Assembly: GCF_902158555.1 (NCBI RefSeq)
Contig: NZ_CABGGS010000001.1
Location: forward strand, 310,001 to 374,000
DNA: 64,000 nt
Direction: 5' to 3'
Source: Klebsiella spallanzanii
GTDB lineage: Bacteria > Pseudomonadota > Gammaproteobacteria > Enterobacterales > Enterobacteriaceae
This document shows, piece by piece, positions 19,051 through 27,759 of this stretch; the first letter of the stretch is position 1, and the number at the start of each line of letters is the position of its first letter. The notes under the pieces are model-generated. The model saw nothing but the letters and a program-made list of their open reading frames with translations. It ran no database searches and was not told where the DNA came from. The translations under genes and the position numbers were made by a program.

Positions 19051-20694
19051 ATGTCGTTATTTTCTTTTCGCCGACCGGTTCTTAGCCGTACTGTCTATCT
19101 GATTCTCTTTGCCTGCTACATTGGGCTGGCGCTAAATATCGCCTTCTATCGCCAGGCGTTTACTCTGCTACCGGTCAACGGCGTACACAACTGGCTGGTC
19201 TTCCTCAGCATGCCAATAGTCGCCATCAGCGTGATGAACATCATCACCACGTTAGCGTCGTTCCTGAAGCTCGACCGCCTCGTTATCAGTTTGTTTATTC
19301 TGCTGAGCGCCTCAGCTCAGTATTTTATCTGGACCTTTGGCGTGGTTATCGACCGGGCGATGATCACCAATATTTTCGATACCACGCCTGCTGAAAGCTT
19401 TGCGCTACTCTCCGGAAAAATGGTCCTGATTCTGGGGCTCTCCGGCGTTCTGGCGGTAGGCGTGGCCTGGTGGGTTAAGATTCGTAAACCGCAAACGCTG
19501 TGGCGTAGCGTTGCTATGCGTCTGGTGAGTATCGTGGTTTCAGCGCTACTGATTATGCTGGTTGCCGCGCTGTTTTATAAAGACTACGCCTCGCTGTTTC
19601 GCAACAACAAAGAGCTGGTGAAGTCGCTGAGCCCATCAAACAGTATCGTGGCTGTAAACTCATGGTATGCGCATAACAGAATGGATAACCTTCCGCTCGT
19701 AAAAATTGGTGAAGATGCCGTGCAGAAGCCGGGAATGCGCAGCGGACCGCGAAAAAACCTGACCATCGTGGTTTTAGGCGAAACCTCACGCGTAGCAAAC
19801 TTTTCTCTCAACGGCTACTCCCGCGAGACCAACCCGCGCCTGAAACAGGATAACGTTATCTACTTCCCTGATACTATCTCCTGCGGCACCGCCACCGCGG
19901 TTTCCGTACCGTGTATGTTCTCGAATATGCCACGCGCCCATTATGATGAAGAGCTTGCGCACCACCAGGAAGGCGTGCTGGATATCCTGCAGCGGGCCGG
20001 AATTCAGGTGCAGTGGAATGACAACGACGGCGGCTGTAAAGGGGCCTGTGACCGGGTACCACACCAGAACGTCACCGATCTCAAGCTGAGCGGCCAGTGC
20101 ATCGACGGCGAGTGCTACGATGAAGTGCTGTTCCACAATCTGGATAGCTATATCGACAGCCTTCAGCAGGACGGCATTATTGTTCTGCATACCATCGGCA
20201 GCCATGGCCCGACCTACTATAATCGCTATCCGGCGCAGTTTAAGCAGTTTACGCCGACCTGCGATACCAATGAGATCCAGAGCTGCACCCAGCAGCAACT
20301 CACCAATACCTACGACAATACGATTTTGTATGTCGATTATGTAGTCGACAAAGCGATAAAATTACTGCAGTCAAAGCAGGATAAATTTACCACCAGCCTG
20401 GTGTATCTCTCAGATCACGGCGAGTCGCTGGGCGAAGATGGCGTTTATTTGCACGGTCTGCCGTGGTCCATCGCGCCGGATACGCAAAAGCATGTGCCGA
20501 TGCTGCTGTGGCTATCGCCGGATTATCAACAGCGTTATGGCGTTTCCAGCCAGTGTTTGCAGCAAAAAGCGAAAACGGAATCGTATTCGCAGGATAATCT
20601 CTTCTCCACCCTGCTCGGTCTGCTCGGGGTCAGTACCCGCGAGTACCAGGCAACAGACGATATCTTAACGCCATGTAGAGAGGCAGGCCGATGA
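19051..20694 (+). CDS. eptA: EptA (PmrC), lipid A phosphoethanolamine transferase
   Basis: From the ATG at 19051 the protein has 547 residues, the E. coli EptA length. Five N-terminal membrane helices (to about residue 175) anchor a periplasmic sulfatase-like domain. The nucleophile is Thr280 in [14 protein letters not shown]; zinc ligands lie in [16 protein letters not shown] and [11 protein letters not shown]; many cysteines form the expected disulfides. It adds phosphoethanolamine to lipid A, which lowers polymyxin binding. It overlaps pmrA (ATGA), and a PmrA box precedes it. An in-frame ATG at 19036 lies too close to the predicted transcript start. Confidence 0.95.
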   Translation: MSLFSFRRPVLSRTVYLILFACYIGLALNIAFYRQAFTLLPVNGVHNWLVFLSMPIVAISVMNIITTLASFLKLDRLVISLFILLSASAQYFIWTFGVVIDRAMITNIFDTTPAESFALLSGKMVLILGLSGVLAVGVAWWVKIRKPQTLWRSVAMRLVSIVVSALLIMLVAALFYKDYASLFRNNKELVKSLSPSNSIVAVNSWYAHNRMDNLPLVKIGEDAVQKPGMRSGPRKNLTIVVLGETSRVANFSLNGYSRETNPRLKQDNVIYFPDTISCGTATAVSVPCMFSNMPRAHYDEELAHHQEGVLDILQRAGIQVQWNDNDGGCKGACDRVPHQNVTDLKLSGQCIDGECYDEVLFHNLDSYIDSLQQDGIIVLHTIGSHGPTYYNRYPAQFKQFTPTCDTNEIQSCTQQQLTNTYDNTILYVDYVVDKAIKLLQSKQDKFTTSLVYLSDHGESLGEDGVYLHGLPWSIAPDTQKHVPMLLWLSPDYQQRYGVSSQCLQQKAKTESYSQDNLFSTLLGLLGVSTREYQATDDILTPCREAGR

Positions 20695-21362
20695 AAATTT
20701 TAGTCATTGAAGACGATGCGCTCCTGTTACAAGGATTAATTCTGGCAATGCAAAGCGAAGGCTACGTTTGTGACGGCGTGTCTACTGCTCACGAAGCGGC
20801 GCTCTCTCTGGCCAGCAATCACTACAGTCTGGTGGTGCTCGACCTGGGCCTGCCGGATGAAGACGGCCTGCATTTCCTGGCGCGCATGCGCCGGGAGAAA
20901 TTCAGCCAGCCGGTGCTGATCCTCACGGCCCGCGATACCGTTGATGACCGTATCAGCGGCCTGGATACTGGCGCAGATGACTACCTGGTTAAACCGTTTG
21001 CCCTGGAAGAGCTGAATGCGCGTATTCGCGCCCTGCTGCGTCGCCATAACAATCAGGGGGACAACGAACTGACTATCGGCAATCTGCGCTTGAACGTCAC
21101 CCGTCGTCTGGTCTGGCTCGGCGAACAGTCTCTGGATTTGACGCCTAAAGAGTATGCCCTGCTCTCTCGCCTGATGATGAAAGCGGGTAGCCCGGTACAC
21201 CGTGAAATTCTCTACAACGATATTTATAGTTGGGATAACGAACCGGCCACCAACACGCTGGAAGTGCATATCCACAATCTGCGCGATAAGGTCGGTAAAT
21301 CACGCATCCGCACCGTCCGGGGCTTCGGCTATATGCTGGTCAATAATGAGGAGACGGAATAA
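20691..21362 (+). CDS. pmrA: PmrA (BasR), response regulator
   Basis: The 223-residue OmpR-type regulator has a receiver domain (about 1-120) with the acidic pair in IEDDALLLQ, phospho-acceptor Asp51 in [12 protein letters not shown], Thr in ILTARD and Lys in [12 protein letters not shown]. The winged-helix DNA-binding domain (about 125-219) ends in [10 protein letters not shown] and TVRGFGYML. It resembles Klebsiella PmrA closely. Controlled genes in this window probably include its own operon and the pmrR-like gene at 22443. It lies between eptA (4-base overlap) and pmrB (4-base gap). Confidence 0.95.
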   Translation: MKILVIEDDALLLQGLILAMQSEGYVCDGVSTAHEAALSLASNHYSLVVLDLGLPDEDGLHFLARMRREKFSQPVLILTARDTVDDRISGLDTGADDYLVKPFALEELNARIRALLRRHNNQGDNELTIGNLRLNVTRRLVWLGEQSLDLTPKEYALLSRLMMKAGSPVHREILYNDIYSWDNEPATNTLEVHIHNLRDKVGKSRIRTVRGFGYMLVNNEETE

Positions 21363-21366
21363 CGCT

Positions 21367-22464
21367 ATGGCTCTGTTTGTGAGTGAAAACTGGACCATGC
21401 GCCATCGCCTGCTGCTGACTATTGGCACGATTCTGGTAGTGTGCCAGCTGATCAGCGTGTTCTGGCTGTGGCATGAAAGCCAGGAACAGATACAACTGCT
21501 GGTAGCCAGCGCCATTGAAGGGCATAACAACCAAAAACATATAGAGCATGAGATACGTGAAGCAGTTGCCAGCCTGTTGATCCCAAGCCTGCTGATTGTC
21601 GGCCTGGCGCTGTATATCTCCCTGCTGGCGGTAAAAAAAATCACCAAACCGCTTTCCCGCCTTCAGCAGGAGCTGGAAAGCCGCACCCCGGATAATCTGC
21701 AGCCGATCGCCCTGAAAGAATCGGTTCCAGAAGTGACGGCCGTCACCACCGCGATTAATCAGTTGGTCTCCCGCCTGAATTTAACCCTCGATCGCGAACG
21801 TCTGTTTACCGCCGACGTCGCCCATGAGCTGCGCACACCGCTGGCCGGGCTGCGTCTGCATCTGGAACTGTTAGCGAAGGTGCACAGCGTTGGCGTAGAT
21901 CCGCTGATTCAGCGCCTCGACCAAATGACCAACAGCATTAACCAACTGCTTCAGCTGGCGCGCGTCGGCCAATCGTTCTCTGCCGGAAGCTATCAGCAGG
22001 TTGCGCTAAAAGAGGATGTTATCGAGTCGCTACAAAGCGAGCTGGAAGCCATGCTGGAACAGCGTCAGCAGAAGCTGGTGCTGAACAACCATGATGATGA
22101 GGCGGTTGTTTCGGGCGACGCCACGCTGGTGCGGGTTATTTTACGAAATCTGGTGGAAAACGCGCATCGTTACAGCCCGACAGGGTCAACGATAAAAGTG
22201 ACGATAACACCCGGTCCGACGCCCGTTCTGGCGGTGGAGGATGAAGGTCCAGGGATTGATGAGGCAAAAAGCGGCGAGTTGAGCAAAGCGTTCGTTCGCA
22301 TGGACAGCCGCTATGGCGGTATTGGCCTGGGATTAAGTATTGTTACCCGCATCGCCCAACTGCACGATGCCCAGTTCTTTTTACATAACCGCCAGCCAGG
22401 ACCCGGCGTTCGCGCCTGGGTACTCTTCCCAAAAGCTTCCCGTCAGAACGTCAATACCCACTGA
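21367..22464 (+). CDS. pmrB: PmrB (BasS), sensor histidine kinase
   Basis: The ATG at 21367 gives 365 residues, the length known for Klebsiella PmrB. Two membrane helices (about 17-37 and 66-88) flank a very short periplasmic loop (WHESQEQIQLLVASAIEGHNN region). A HAMP segment (KKITKPLSRLQQEL) follows, then the dimerisation domain with the phospho-acceptor His near 153 in ADVAHELRTPLAGL, and the ATPase boxes NLVENAHRYSP, VEDEGPGI and GGIGLGLSIV. It senses iron, acid and aluminium in relatives and phosphorylates PmrA. Mutations in this gene are a known route to colistin resistance; none can be judged from this sequence alone. Confidence 0.95.
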   Translation: MALFVSENWTMRHRLLLTIGTILVVCQLISVFWLWHESQEQIQLLVASAIEGHNNQKHIEHEIREAVASLLIPSLLIVGLALYISLLAVKKITKPLSRLQQELESRTPDNLQPIALKESVPEVTAVTTAINQLVSRLNLTLDRERLFTADVAHELRTPLAGLRLHLELLAKVHSVGVDPLIQRLDQMTNSINQLLQLARVGQSFSAGSYQQVALKEDVIESLQSELEAMLEQRQQKLVLNNHDDEAVVSGDATLVRVILRNLVENAHRYSPTGSTIKVTITPGPTPVLAVEDEGPGIDEAKSGELSKAFVRMDSRYGGIGLGLSIVTRIAQLHDAQFFLHNRQPGPGVRAWVLFPKASRQNVNTH

Positions 22465-22535
22465 TGGAAGAAGGCTACGACGATAACAAAGGCGCAGGTG
22501 ACTGCCAGGTATTCGCGAAAGGTTAATTTTTGCAT
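22443..22535 (-). CDS. pmrR: PmrR-like 30-residue membrane peptide
   Basis: On the minus strand an ATG at 22535 opens a 30-codon frame: a short polar start (MQKLTFREY), one hydrophobic span (LAVTCAFVIVVAFF) and the end HQWVLTF. GAGGATA lies 7 bases upstream. A perfect PmrA box (22578-22594) precedes it at promoter distance. The pattern resembles PmrR of E. coli and Salmonella as I recall it (same length, E-x-L spacing, F..W.xT aromatic end). There PmrR inhibits LpxT, which favours modification of lipid A by EptA. Its 3' end overlaps pmrB by 22 bases. In E. coli pmrR is next to lpxT, not pmrB. The gene is easily missed by its size. Confidence 0.72.
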   Translation of the reverse strand: MQKLTFREYLAVTCAFVIVVAFFHQWVLTF

Positions 22536-22540
22536 GGCGC

Positions 22541-22562
22541 TATCCTCATTAGATTGAGGATA
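22541..22562 (-). promoter_or_regulatory. 8-bp inverted repeat over the pmrR-like ribosome binding site
   Basis: TATCCTCA-TTAGAT-TGAGGATA is a perfect dyad. On the minus strand its second arm contains the GAGGATA Shine-Dalgarno sequence, so a longer transcript could hide it. If the -10 is TATCCT the native transcript would lack the first arm, leaving the role open. Confidence 0.45.
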
Positions 22563-22577
22563 GTTTCGCCAAACAAT

Positions 22578-22594
22578 ATTAAGCCAACATTAAG
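22578..22594 (-). promoter_or_regulatory. Perfect PmrA box upstream of the pmrR-like gene
   Basis: On the minus strand the site reads CTTAAT-GTTGG-CTTAAT, an exact YTTAAK-N5-YTTAAK match. A -10-like TATCCT lies 15 bases downstream (22562-22557) and the ATG of the 30-codon gene 42 bases downstream. The site is on the opposite side of pmrB from the operon promoter, so it serves only the small gene. Confidence 0.82.
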
Positions 22595-22664
22595 GGCCAC
22601 GGTAAAACTGGATTGAACTTGTGACTGAAAATCCCGGGTCGTGGCGTATCAGACCACAACATTT

Positions 22665-22855
22665 CCCGGAGGCGATGCTCCGCATCTGTCCGGGCTACAA
22701 GAGTGCACCCTGCACGGACCCGTAGCCCGGGCAAGGCGCGTCAAGCGCCGCCCCCGGGAAAATAGCGGCACACTGGGTTAATATCCCGGAGGCGATGCTG
22801 CGCATCTGTCCGGGCTACCGGACCGCAGACGGCGGGAGCCCCGTGGTCCGGTAAG
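22665..22855. repeat. REP/BIME cluster between pmrR and uvrB
   Basis: At least three REP units alternate in orientation, with CCCGGAGGCGATGCTCCGC, GTAGCCCGGGCAAGGCGCG, and CCCGGAGGCGATGCTGCGC as landmarks, followed by a GGACCGC...GTGGTCC stem. It is of the same family as the copies at 6295, 11122 and 31863 and lies just behind the uvrB stop. Confidence 0.82.
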
Positions 22856-22880
22856 ATACCGGATGATATTGACCAGAAAT

Positions 22881-24902
22881 CTATGAAGCCGCGATAAACA
22901 GATCGCGCAGCTGATGAAGCTGGTCACGAATTTGCGCCGCTTCTTCGAACTCCAGGTTCTGCGCATGCTGCATCATCTGCCCTTCCAGCTCATGAATCTT
23001 CTGCTGTAGCGCTTTCGGCGTTAGCGTCAGCTCTACGGCATCTGCTTCAACTGGCGAGCGGAACTTACCGCGTCCCTTGGTTTTGGTTTTCGCGATATTC
23101 TGACCCAGCGCCAGAATATCCACCACTTTCTTGTTAAGCCCTTGCGGCACAATGCCGTGCTCTTCATTGTACGCCTGCTGTTTCTCACGGCGGCGCTCGG
23201 TTTCACCGATCGCTTTCGCCATCGACGGGGTAATCTTGTCGCCGTAGAGAATCGCCTTACCGTTGATATTACGCGCCGCGCGGCCAATGGTCTGAATCAG
23301 CGAACGTTCAGAACGCAGGAAGCCTTCTTTATCGGCATCCAGAATAGCCACCAGCGAGACTTCCGGCATATCCAGACCTTCACGCAGCAGGTTGATGCCC
23401 ACCAGCACATCAAATTCACCGAGGCGCAGGTCGCGGATAATCTCCATGCGCTCGACGGTATCGATATCCGAGTGCAGGTAGCGCACCCGCTCGCCGTGCT
23501 CTTCCAGATATTCGGTTAAGTCTTCCGCCATGCGTTTAGTCAGAGTTGTAACCAGTACGCGCTCGTTGATGGCGGTGCGGATGCGAATTTCCGACAGCAG
23601 GTCATCCACCTGAGTCGCTACCGGACGCACTTCAATCACCGGATCCAGCAGCCCCGTTGGCCGGACAACCTGGTCCACCACTTCGTCGCCGGATTTATCC
23701 AGCTCATAGGCGCCCGGCGTTGCCGAAACGTAGATCGTTTGCGGCGCCAGGGCCTCAAACTCTTCAAACTTCAGCGGACGGTTATCCAGCGCGGACGGCA
23801 GGCGGAAGCCATATTCCACCAGCGTCTCTTTACGCGCCCGGTCCCCACGGTACATGCCGCCGATTTGCGGAATAGTCACGTGGGACTCATCAATCACCAG
23901 CAGGCCATCAGCAGGCAGGTAGTCAAACAGCGTCGGCGGCGGCTCGCCCGGCCCGCGCCCAGAGAGATAGCGCGAGTAGTTTTCAATCCCTGAGCAGTAG
24001 CCCAGTTCGTTCATCATTTCGAGATCGAACTGCGTACGCTGGCTCAGGCGCTGCTCTTCCAGCAGCTTGTTGTTCTCCAGCAGCACCTTACGCCGCTCCG
24101 CCAGCTCGACTTTAATCTCTTCCATTGCCTGGACGATGCGCTCGCGTGGGGTGACGTAGTGGGTTTTCGGATAGACGGTGAAGCGTGGGATCGTAGACTC
24201 AACGTGACCGGTCAGCGGATCGAACAGCGACAGGCGTTCGACTTCTTCATCAAACAGTTCAACGCGCAGCGCGATATCGTCAGATTCCGCCGGGAAGATA
24301 TCAATGACTTCGCCGCGCACGCGGAAGGTACCGCGCTGAAAAGCCTGATCGTTACGGGTGTATTGCAGCTCGGCCAGACGGCGCAAAATGGCGCGCTGGT
24401 CGATTATCATGCCGACCGTGAGGTGCAGCATCATCTTCAGATACAGGTCAGGGTCGCCCAGGCCGTAAATAGCGGAGACCGACGCCACTACCACCACATC
24501 ACGACGCTCCAGCAGCGCTTTGGTCGCTGACAGACGCATCTGTTCGATATGTTCGTTAACAGAAGCATCTTTCTCGATGAAGGTGTCCGAGCTGGGTACG
24601 TACGCTTCTGGCTGGTAGTAGTCATAGTACGAGACGAAGTACTCCACCGCGTTCTCCGGGAAGAACTCTTTCATCTCGCCGTAAAGCTGCGCCGCTAGGG
24701 TTTTGTTCGGCGCCAGCACCATCGTCGGGCGCTGGAGATCGGCAATAACGTTGGCGATGGTAAACGTTTTACCTGAGCCGGTCACCCCGAGCAGCGTTTG
24801 ATGCGCCAGGCCATCTTCCAGCCCCTCTTCCAGGCGACGAATGGCTTCCGGCTGGTCGCCGGATGGACGGAAAGCAGAATGCAGCTTGAATGGTTTACTC
24901 AT
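22881..24902 (-). CDS. uvrB: UvrB, excision nuclease subunit B
   Basis: The 673-residue protein is nearly identical in motif content to E. coli UvrB. Walker A is [10 protein letters not shown] at about 39, the DNA-clamping beta-hairpin is [17 protein letters not shown] at about 92, helicase motifs include [15 protein letters not shown] and QTIGRAARN, and the C-terminal UVR domain ([20 protein letters not shown]) binds UvrC. With UvrA it verifies DNA damage and then loads UvrC for dual incision. The ATG at 24902 is preferred to a TTG one codon upstream. A LexA box and DnaA-box-like sites lie upstream. Confidence 0.97.
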   Translation of the reverse strand: MSKPFKLHSAFRPSGDQPEAIRRLEEGLEDGLAHQTLLGVTGSGKTFTIANVIADLQRPTMVLAPNKTLAAQLYGEMKEFFPENAVEYFVSYYDYYQPEAYVPSSDTFIEKDASVNEHIEQMRLSATKALLERRDVVVVASVSAIYGLGDPDLYLKMMLHLTVGMIIDQRAILRRLAELQYTRNDQAFQRGTFRVRGEVIDIFPAESDDIALRVELFDEEVERLSLFDPLTGHVESTIPRFTVYPKTHYVTPRERIVQAMEEIKVELAERRKVLLENNKLLEEQRLSQRTQFDLEMMNELGYCSGIENYSRYLSGRGPGEPPPTLFDYLPADGLLVIDESHVTIPQIGGMYRGDRARKETLVEYGFRLPSALDNRPLKFEEFEALAPQTIYVSATPGAYELDKSGDEVVDQVVRPTGLLDPVIEVRPVATQVDDLLSEIRIRTAINERVLVTTLTKRMAEDLTEYLEEHGERVRYLHSDIDTVERMEIIRDLRLGEFDVLVGINLLREGLDMPEVSLVAILDADKEGFLRSERSLIQTIGRAARNINGKAILYGDKITPSMAKAIGETERRREKQQAYNEEHGIVPQGLNKKVVDILALGQNIAKTKTKGRGKFRSPVEADAVELTLTPKALQQKIHELEGQMMQHAQNLEFEEAAQIRDQLHQLRDLFIAAS

Positions 24903-24977
24903 CAATCAGAACCTGAAGAAGGGTTGAACGGCAGGTGTTTAATTCTACCCTTCAGCTCAGCTTTTGCCAATAAAAAA

Positions 24978-24997
24978 TACTGGATATAAAAACAGTA
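24978..24997 (-). promoter_or_regulatory. LexA (SOS) box of uvrB
   Basis: TACTGGATATAAAAACAGTA has the CTG-N10-CAG core and an AT-rich centre. It lies 75 bases before the uvrB start. SOS control of uvrB through LexA is established in E. coli. Confidence 0.9.
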
Positions 24998-25624
24998 TCA
25001 TATTATCGTATCCTGGCAAACTTGCTCTTTTTCGCCCCATCAGGAACGAATAAAAGCCCCTTTACGGGATAATCCACCAGACCGTAGGGTTATCCCCAGA
25101 AATTTTTGACATTTAACATTTGTCAAGCAAGGGGATGAATGTTTTATGGCAGTCGGTGACACTTTTCTTACAGGCATTGCTTTTATTTAAGCAATTGATT
25201 TTTAAAAAAATTCAATAAAAGACGGGTTTCGCGTCAATTCGCCCGCAGGCCGCGTACTCTCTAGCTTACCGCAAGTTTTCTAACTCTAATACACAAGGTT
25301 ATCCACAGGAATAGTGGATAACTGTCTGCAGCCCATGACCTGTGCCACCCGAACAAAACTGACCACTTCGGTAAAACCCGCCACGAAAAAATTTTATTGA
25401 ATTTTTTTTGCTGTTTATCGGCTAAGAATAGCTGGATTTTTTGTTATTTTTTGCACCACATTTCAGCGCCCTGGCACCGGGAAAGTGCAAGGCTTTACCT
25501 GGCATCATCCCTTTTCACCTGGCCGCACCTGTATTTACCAGCAAATACCGAGAGTTCTTTTTCCTGGCAAGAGATTTGCAGAATCTTCTCGTCGCCCGCT
25601 ATCCCAGGAAAGGAGAAAACGTCT
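24998..25624. promoter_or_regulatory. 627-base intergenic region with DnaA-box-like sites
   Basis: This long AT-rich gap separates uvrB from the orphan ABC gene. It holds TTATCCACA (25299-25307) and its inverse AGTGGATAA (25313-25321), plus TTATCCCCA (25090-25098), all close to the DnaA box. Two dyads are also visible: TTTGACA/TTGTCAA near 25105-25124, and ATTGCTT-N6-AAGCAAT at about 25177-25196. DnaA boxes near a distal uvrB promoter (P3) are reported for E. coli. No gene was recognised before 25625. Confidence 0.5.
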
Positions 25625-26347
25625 ATGTTGAGTCTACGTGCCGTGAACCACTATTACGGAAGCCAGCACACGCTGTGGAATGTTGACCTTGAGCTCAGGC
25701 CGGGTAAGTGCACTTGCGTAATGGGCCGTCAGGGAATGGGAAAAACCACGCTCGTCAACTGCATTACCGGCCACCTGCCGGTCGCCAGCGGCAGTATGAC
25801 CTGGCAGGACGCGGGAGCGCCCCCCTACGATCTGATGCCGCTCTCCGCGCAGTCACGCAGCGCCATCGGCATTGGCTACGTCCCGCAGGATAAACGTATC
25901 TTCTCGCAGCTAAGCGTGGAGGAAAATCTGCATATTGCCCTCGCAGCGGGCGGTGAACCCGCATCAGCGATCGCCGGAGAAATTTACGATCTGTTTCCGG
26001 AACTTTATACCCTGCGACAAAGCAAAGGCCTTACGCTCACCGCTGACGATCAGTACCAGCTGGCATTGGCCAGAGCGCTGATAACCCGCCCGCGCCTGCT
26101 GATCCTCGACGAACCTTCACGCGCAGGAGGCCAGCGCTTCCTGCATAAGCTGGGCGATTTACTGGTGCGCCTGAATCGCGATATTGGCCTGACGGTGCTG
26201 ATCGCCGAGCAGCACCTGCCGTTTATTCGCCGGGTGGCAGATCGTTTTTGTCTGCTGCACTGCGGACGCAGCGTGGCCCAGGGAGACGTTATTCAACTGG
26301 ATGACCCGCTGCTGGCAAAATGGATGACGCCCGACCCAGCACGCTGA
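25625..26347 (+). CDS. Orphan UrtE/LivF-like ABC ATPase with degenerate signature
   Basis: The 240-residue product begins LSLRAVNHYYGSQHTLWNV and resembles UrtE, the urea-transporter ATPase. Walker A is GRQGMGKTT at about 37, the Q-loop region is VPQDKRIFSQLSVEENL, Walker B is RLLILDEP, and the E-Q dyad of the LivF/UrtE type is in IAEQHLPF. The LSGGQ signature is replaced by LTADDQYQLALARAL and the D-loop by SRAGGQRF, so normal ATPase sandwich function is doubtful. There is no permease or binding protein nearby. The ATG at 25625 has a good AGGAGAAAACGT site; upstream in-frame codons are not supported. It is absent between uvrB and bioD in E. coli. Its 3' end overlaps bioD by 59 bases. Confidence 0.78.
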   Translation: MLSLRAVNHYYGSQHTLWNVDLELRPGKCTCVMGRQGMGKTTLVNCITGHLPVASGSMTWQDAGAPPYDLMPLSAQSRSAIGIGYVPQDKRIFSQLSVEENLHIALAAGGEPASAIAGEIYDLFPELYTLRQSKGLTLTADDQYQLALARALITRPRLLILDEPSRAGGQRFLHKLGDLLVRLNRDIGLTVLIAEQHLPFIRRVADRFCLLHCGRSVAQGDVIQLDDPLLAKWMTPDPAR

Positions 26348-27011
26348 GATCGATGTACTGACCGAGATCCTCGCGCTGTGCGGCGTCGGCCAGCCACGGG
26401 ATCTCACCAAGAAACGGCGCGGGCAGTACGCGTTTTAGCGTCGCCAGATACTCAAGATGGCGCTTGCCCGGCGGCTGGATATCGTTGGCTATCCATCCCG
26501 CCAACGGCAGCCCGGCCTGAATCACCGCCTGAGCGGTGAGCATCGCATGGTTAATGCACCCAAGCTTAACACCCACCACCAAAATCACCGGCAGCTGTTC
26601 TTGCTGCACCCAGTCGGCAAAGGTCAGCGTTTCTGAAAGCGGCGTAAACCAGCCCCCCGCGCCTTCCACCAGCACCCAATCAGACAATGCTTCCAGCCCG
26701 CGCAGGCCCGCAGAAAGCGACGCGGCATCAATCGGCCTGCCTTCATCGGCGCTGACAATATGCGGCGACGTCGGCTCAGCAAAAGTGAAAGGATTGACCT
26801 GCTCGTAGCGTAGCGCTACCTGACTATTGCGCTGTAGAGCCAGCGCATCTTCGTTGCGCAGTCCTTCCGCCGTATATTCGCTTCCGGAAGCTACCGGCTT
26901 ATAGCCCGCGCTATTGAATCCTGCGCGATTGGCCGCCTGTAACAGAGCGCAACTGGTAACGGTTTTACCGACTTCAGTATCGGTTCCGGTCACGAAAAAC
27001 CGTTTAATCAC
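26289..27011 (-). CDS. bioD: BioD, dethiobiotin synthetase
   Basis: The 240-residue enzyme closes the ureido ring of dethiobiotin using ATP and CO2. It shows the P-loop [10 protein letters not shown] at 8-17, the catalytic Lys in [22 protein letters not shown] and [10 protein letters not shown]. The start is GTG (27011), within the end of bioC. The C-terminus runs about 15 residues past the usual end (YINLALL in E. coli; here YIDLSVL, then [15 protein letters not shown]), reaching into the tail of the convergent ABC gene. Confidence 0.94.
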   Translation of the reverse strand: MIKRFFVTGTDTEVGKTVTSCALLQAANRAGFNSAGYKPVASGSEYTAEGLRNEDALALQRNSQVALRYEQVNPFTFAEPTSPHIVSADEGRPIDAASLSAGLRGLEALSDWVLVEGAGGWFTPLSETLTFADWVQQEQLPVILVVGVKLGCINHAMLTAQAVIQAGLPLAGWIANDIQPPGKRHLEYLATLKRVLPAPFLGEIPWLADAAQREDLGQYIDLSVLGRASSILPAAGHPVE

Positions 27012-27759
27012 GTTCGATGACTCCTGTAAAAAGATGATATGTCAGCGGACACTGGCCCTGCTGTTGTGGCCAGGCGAGCTGGAGCTGCCGCAGTTTACCG
27101 CGACTCAGCGGTGCGGGGCTGCGCCCGCGGTGCAAATGGGTCGCACCGATGCCTTTCAGGGATCGCATCGCGCTTAGCGCATCGGCAAACGGCAGAGTGA
27201 TGGCATGAACATGACCGGTAGCGCGGCGACCAACCAGCGTCTGGCGTACCGCCTGCTCGCTGAGAAAACGGTTAGCATGCGGCTGTTCATCAATAGCTCG
27301 CCACGCCTGATTCAGCTCCGGCAGCGAACCTGCCAGCAGAGTGCTAAACGCCACCCGACCGCCGGGTCGCACCACCCGATACAGCTCATTAATGGCGGCG
27401 GCAAGATTGTCGCACCACTGAACCGCAAGGTTGCTCCACGCCAGATCAACGCAACCCTCAGCCAGAGGCAGCGCTTCGATGTCGCCTTCAATGTAGCGAT
27501 GCGCGCACTCTCCGCGCCGGGCTTGCGCCAGCATCTCAACGGAGAGATCCAGCGCCGTCACCTGACTCCCGGCATCGCGCCAGAAGCGGCTGATGCTGCC
27601 GGGACCGCAGCCCGCATCCAGTACCTCGGGGAAGGTTTTTATATCGAGCTGCTCCAGCAGCCGGGAAGCGCTCAGACGTTGCAATTCATCATGCTGAGCG
27701 TAATGGCCCGCCGCGCGACCAAACGCCGCCGCTATCGCACGTTTATTCACCGCCGCCAT
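27004..27759 (-). CDS. bioC: BioC, malonyl-ACP O-methyltransferase
   Basis: From the ATG at 27759 the protein has 251 residues, as in E. coli. The class I methyltransferase motif VLDAGCGPG lies at about 45 and is followed by ALDLSVEML and [11 protein letters not shown]. The end includes [13 protein letters not shown] and [15 protein letters not shown], diagnostic of BioC. It methylates malonyl-ACP so that fatty acid synthesis can build the pimeloyl chain. It overlaps bioF by 17 bases and bioD by 8. Confidence 0.95.
   Translation of the reverse strand: MAAVNKRAIAAAFGRAAGHYAQHDELQRLSASRLLEQLDIKTFPEVLDAGCGPGSISRFWRDAGSQVTALDLSVEMLAQARRGECAHRYIEGDIEALPLAEGCVDLAWSNLAVQWCDNLAAAINELYRVVRPGGRVAFSTLLAGSLPELNQAWRAIDEQPHANRFLSEQAVRQTLVGRRATGHVHAITLPFADALSAMRSLKGIGATHLHRGRSPAPLSRGKLRQLQLAWPQQQGQCPLTYHLFTGVIERD

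Noticed and set aside
22600-22880. Possible CRISPR-like repeat array
   Set aside because: The repeated words alternate in orientation and are palindromic REP units; there are no spacers of constant length.
24998-25624. Possible replication origin
   Set aside because: Only three DnaA-like boxes, no AT-rich 13-mers or origin genes; uvrB control is a simpler reading.
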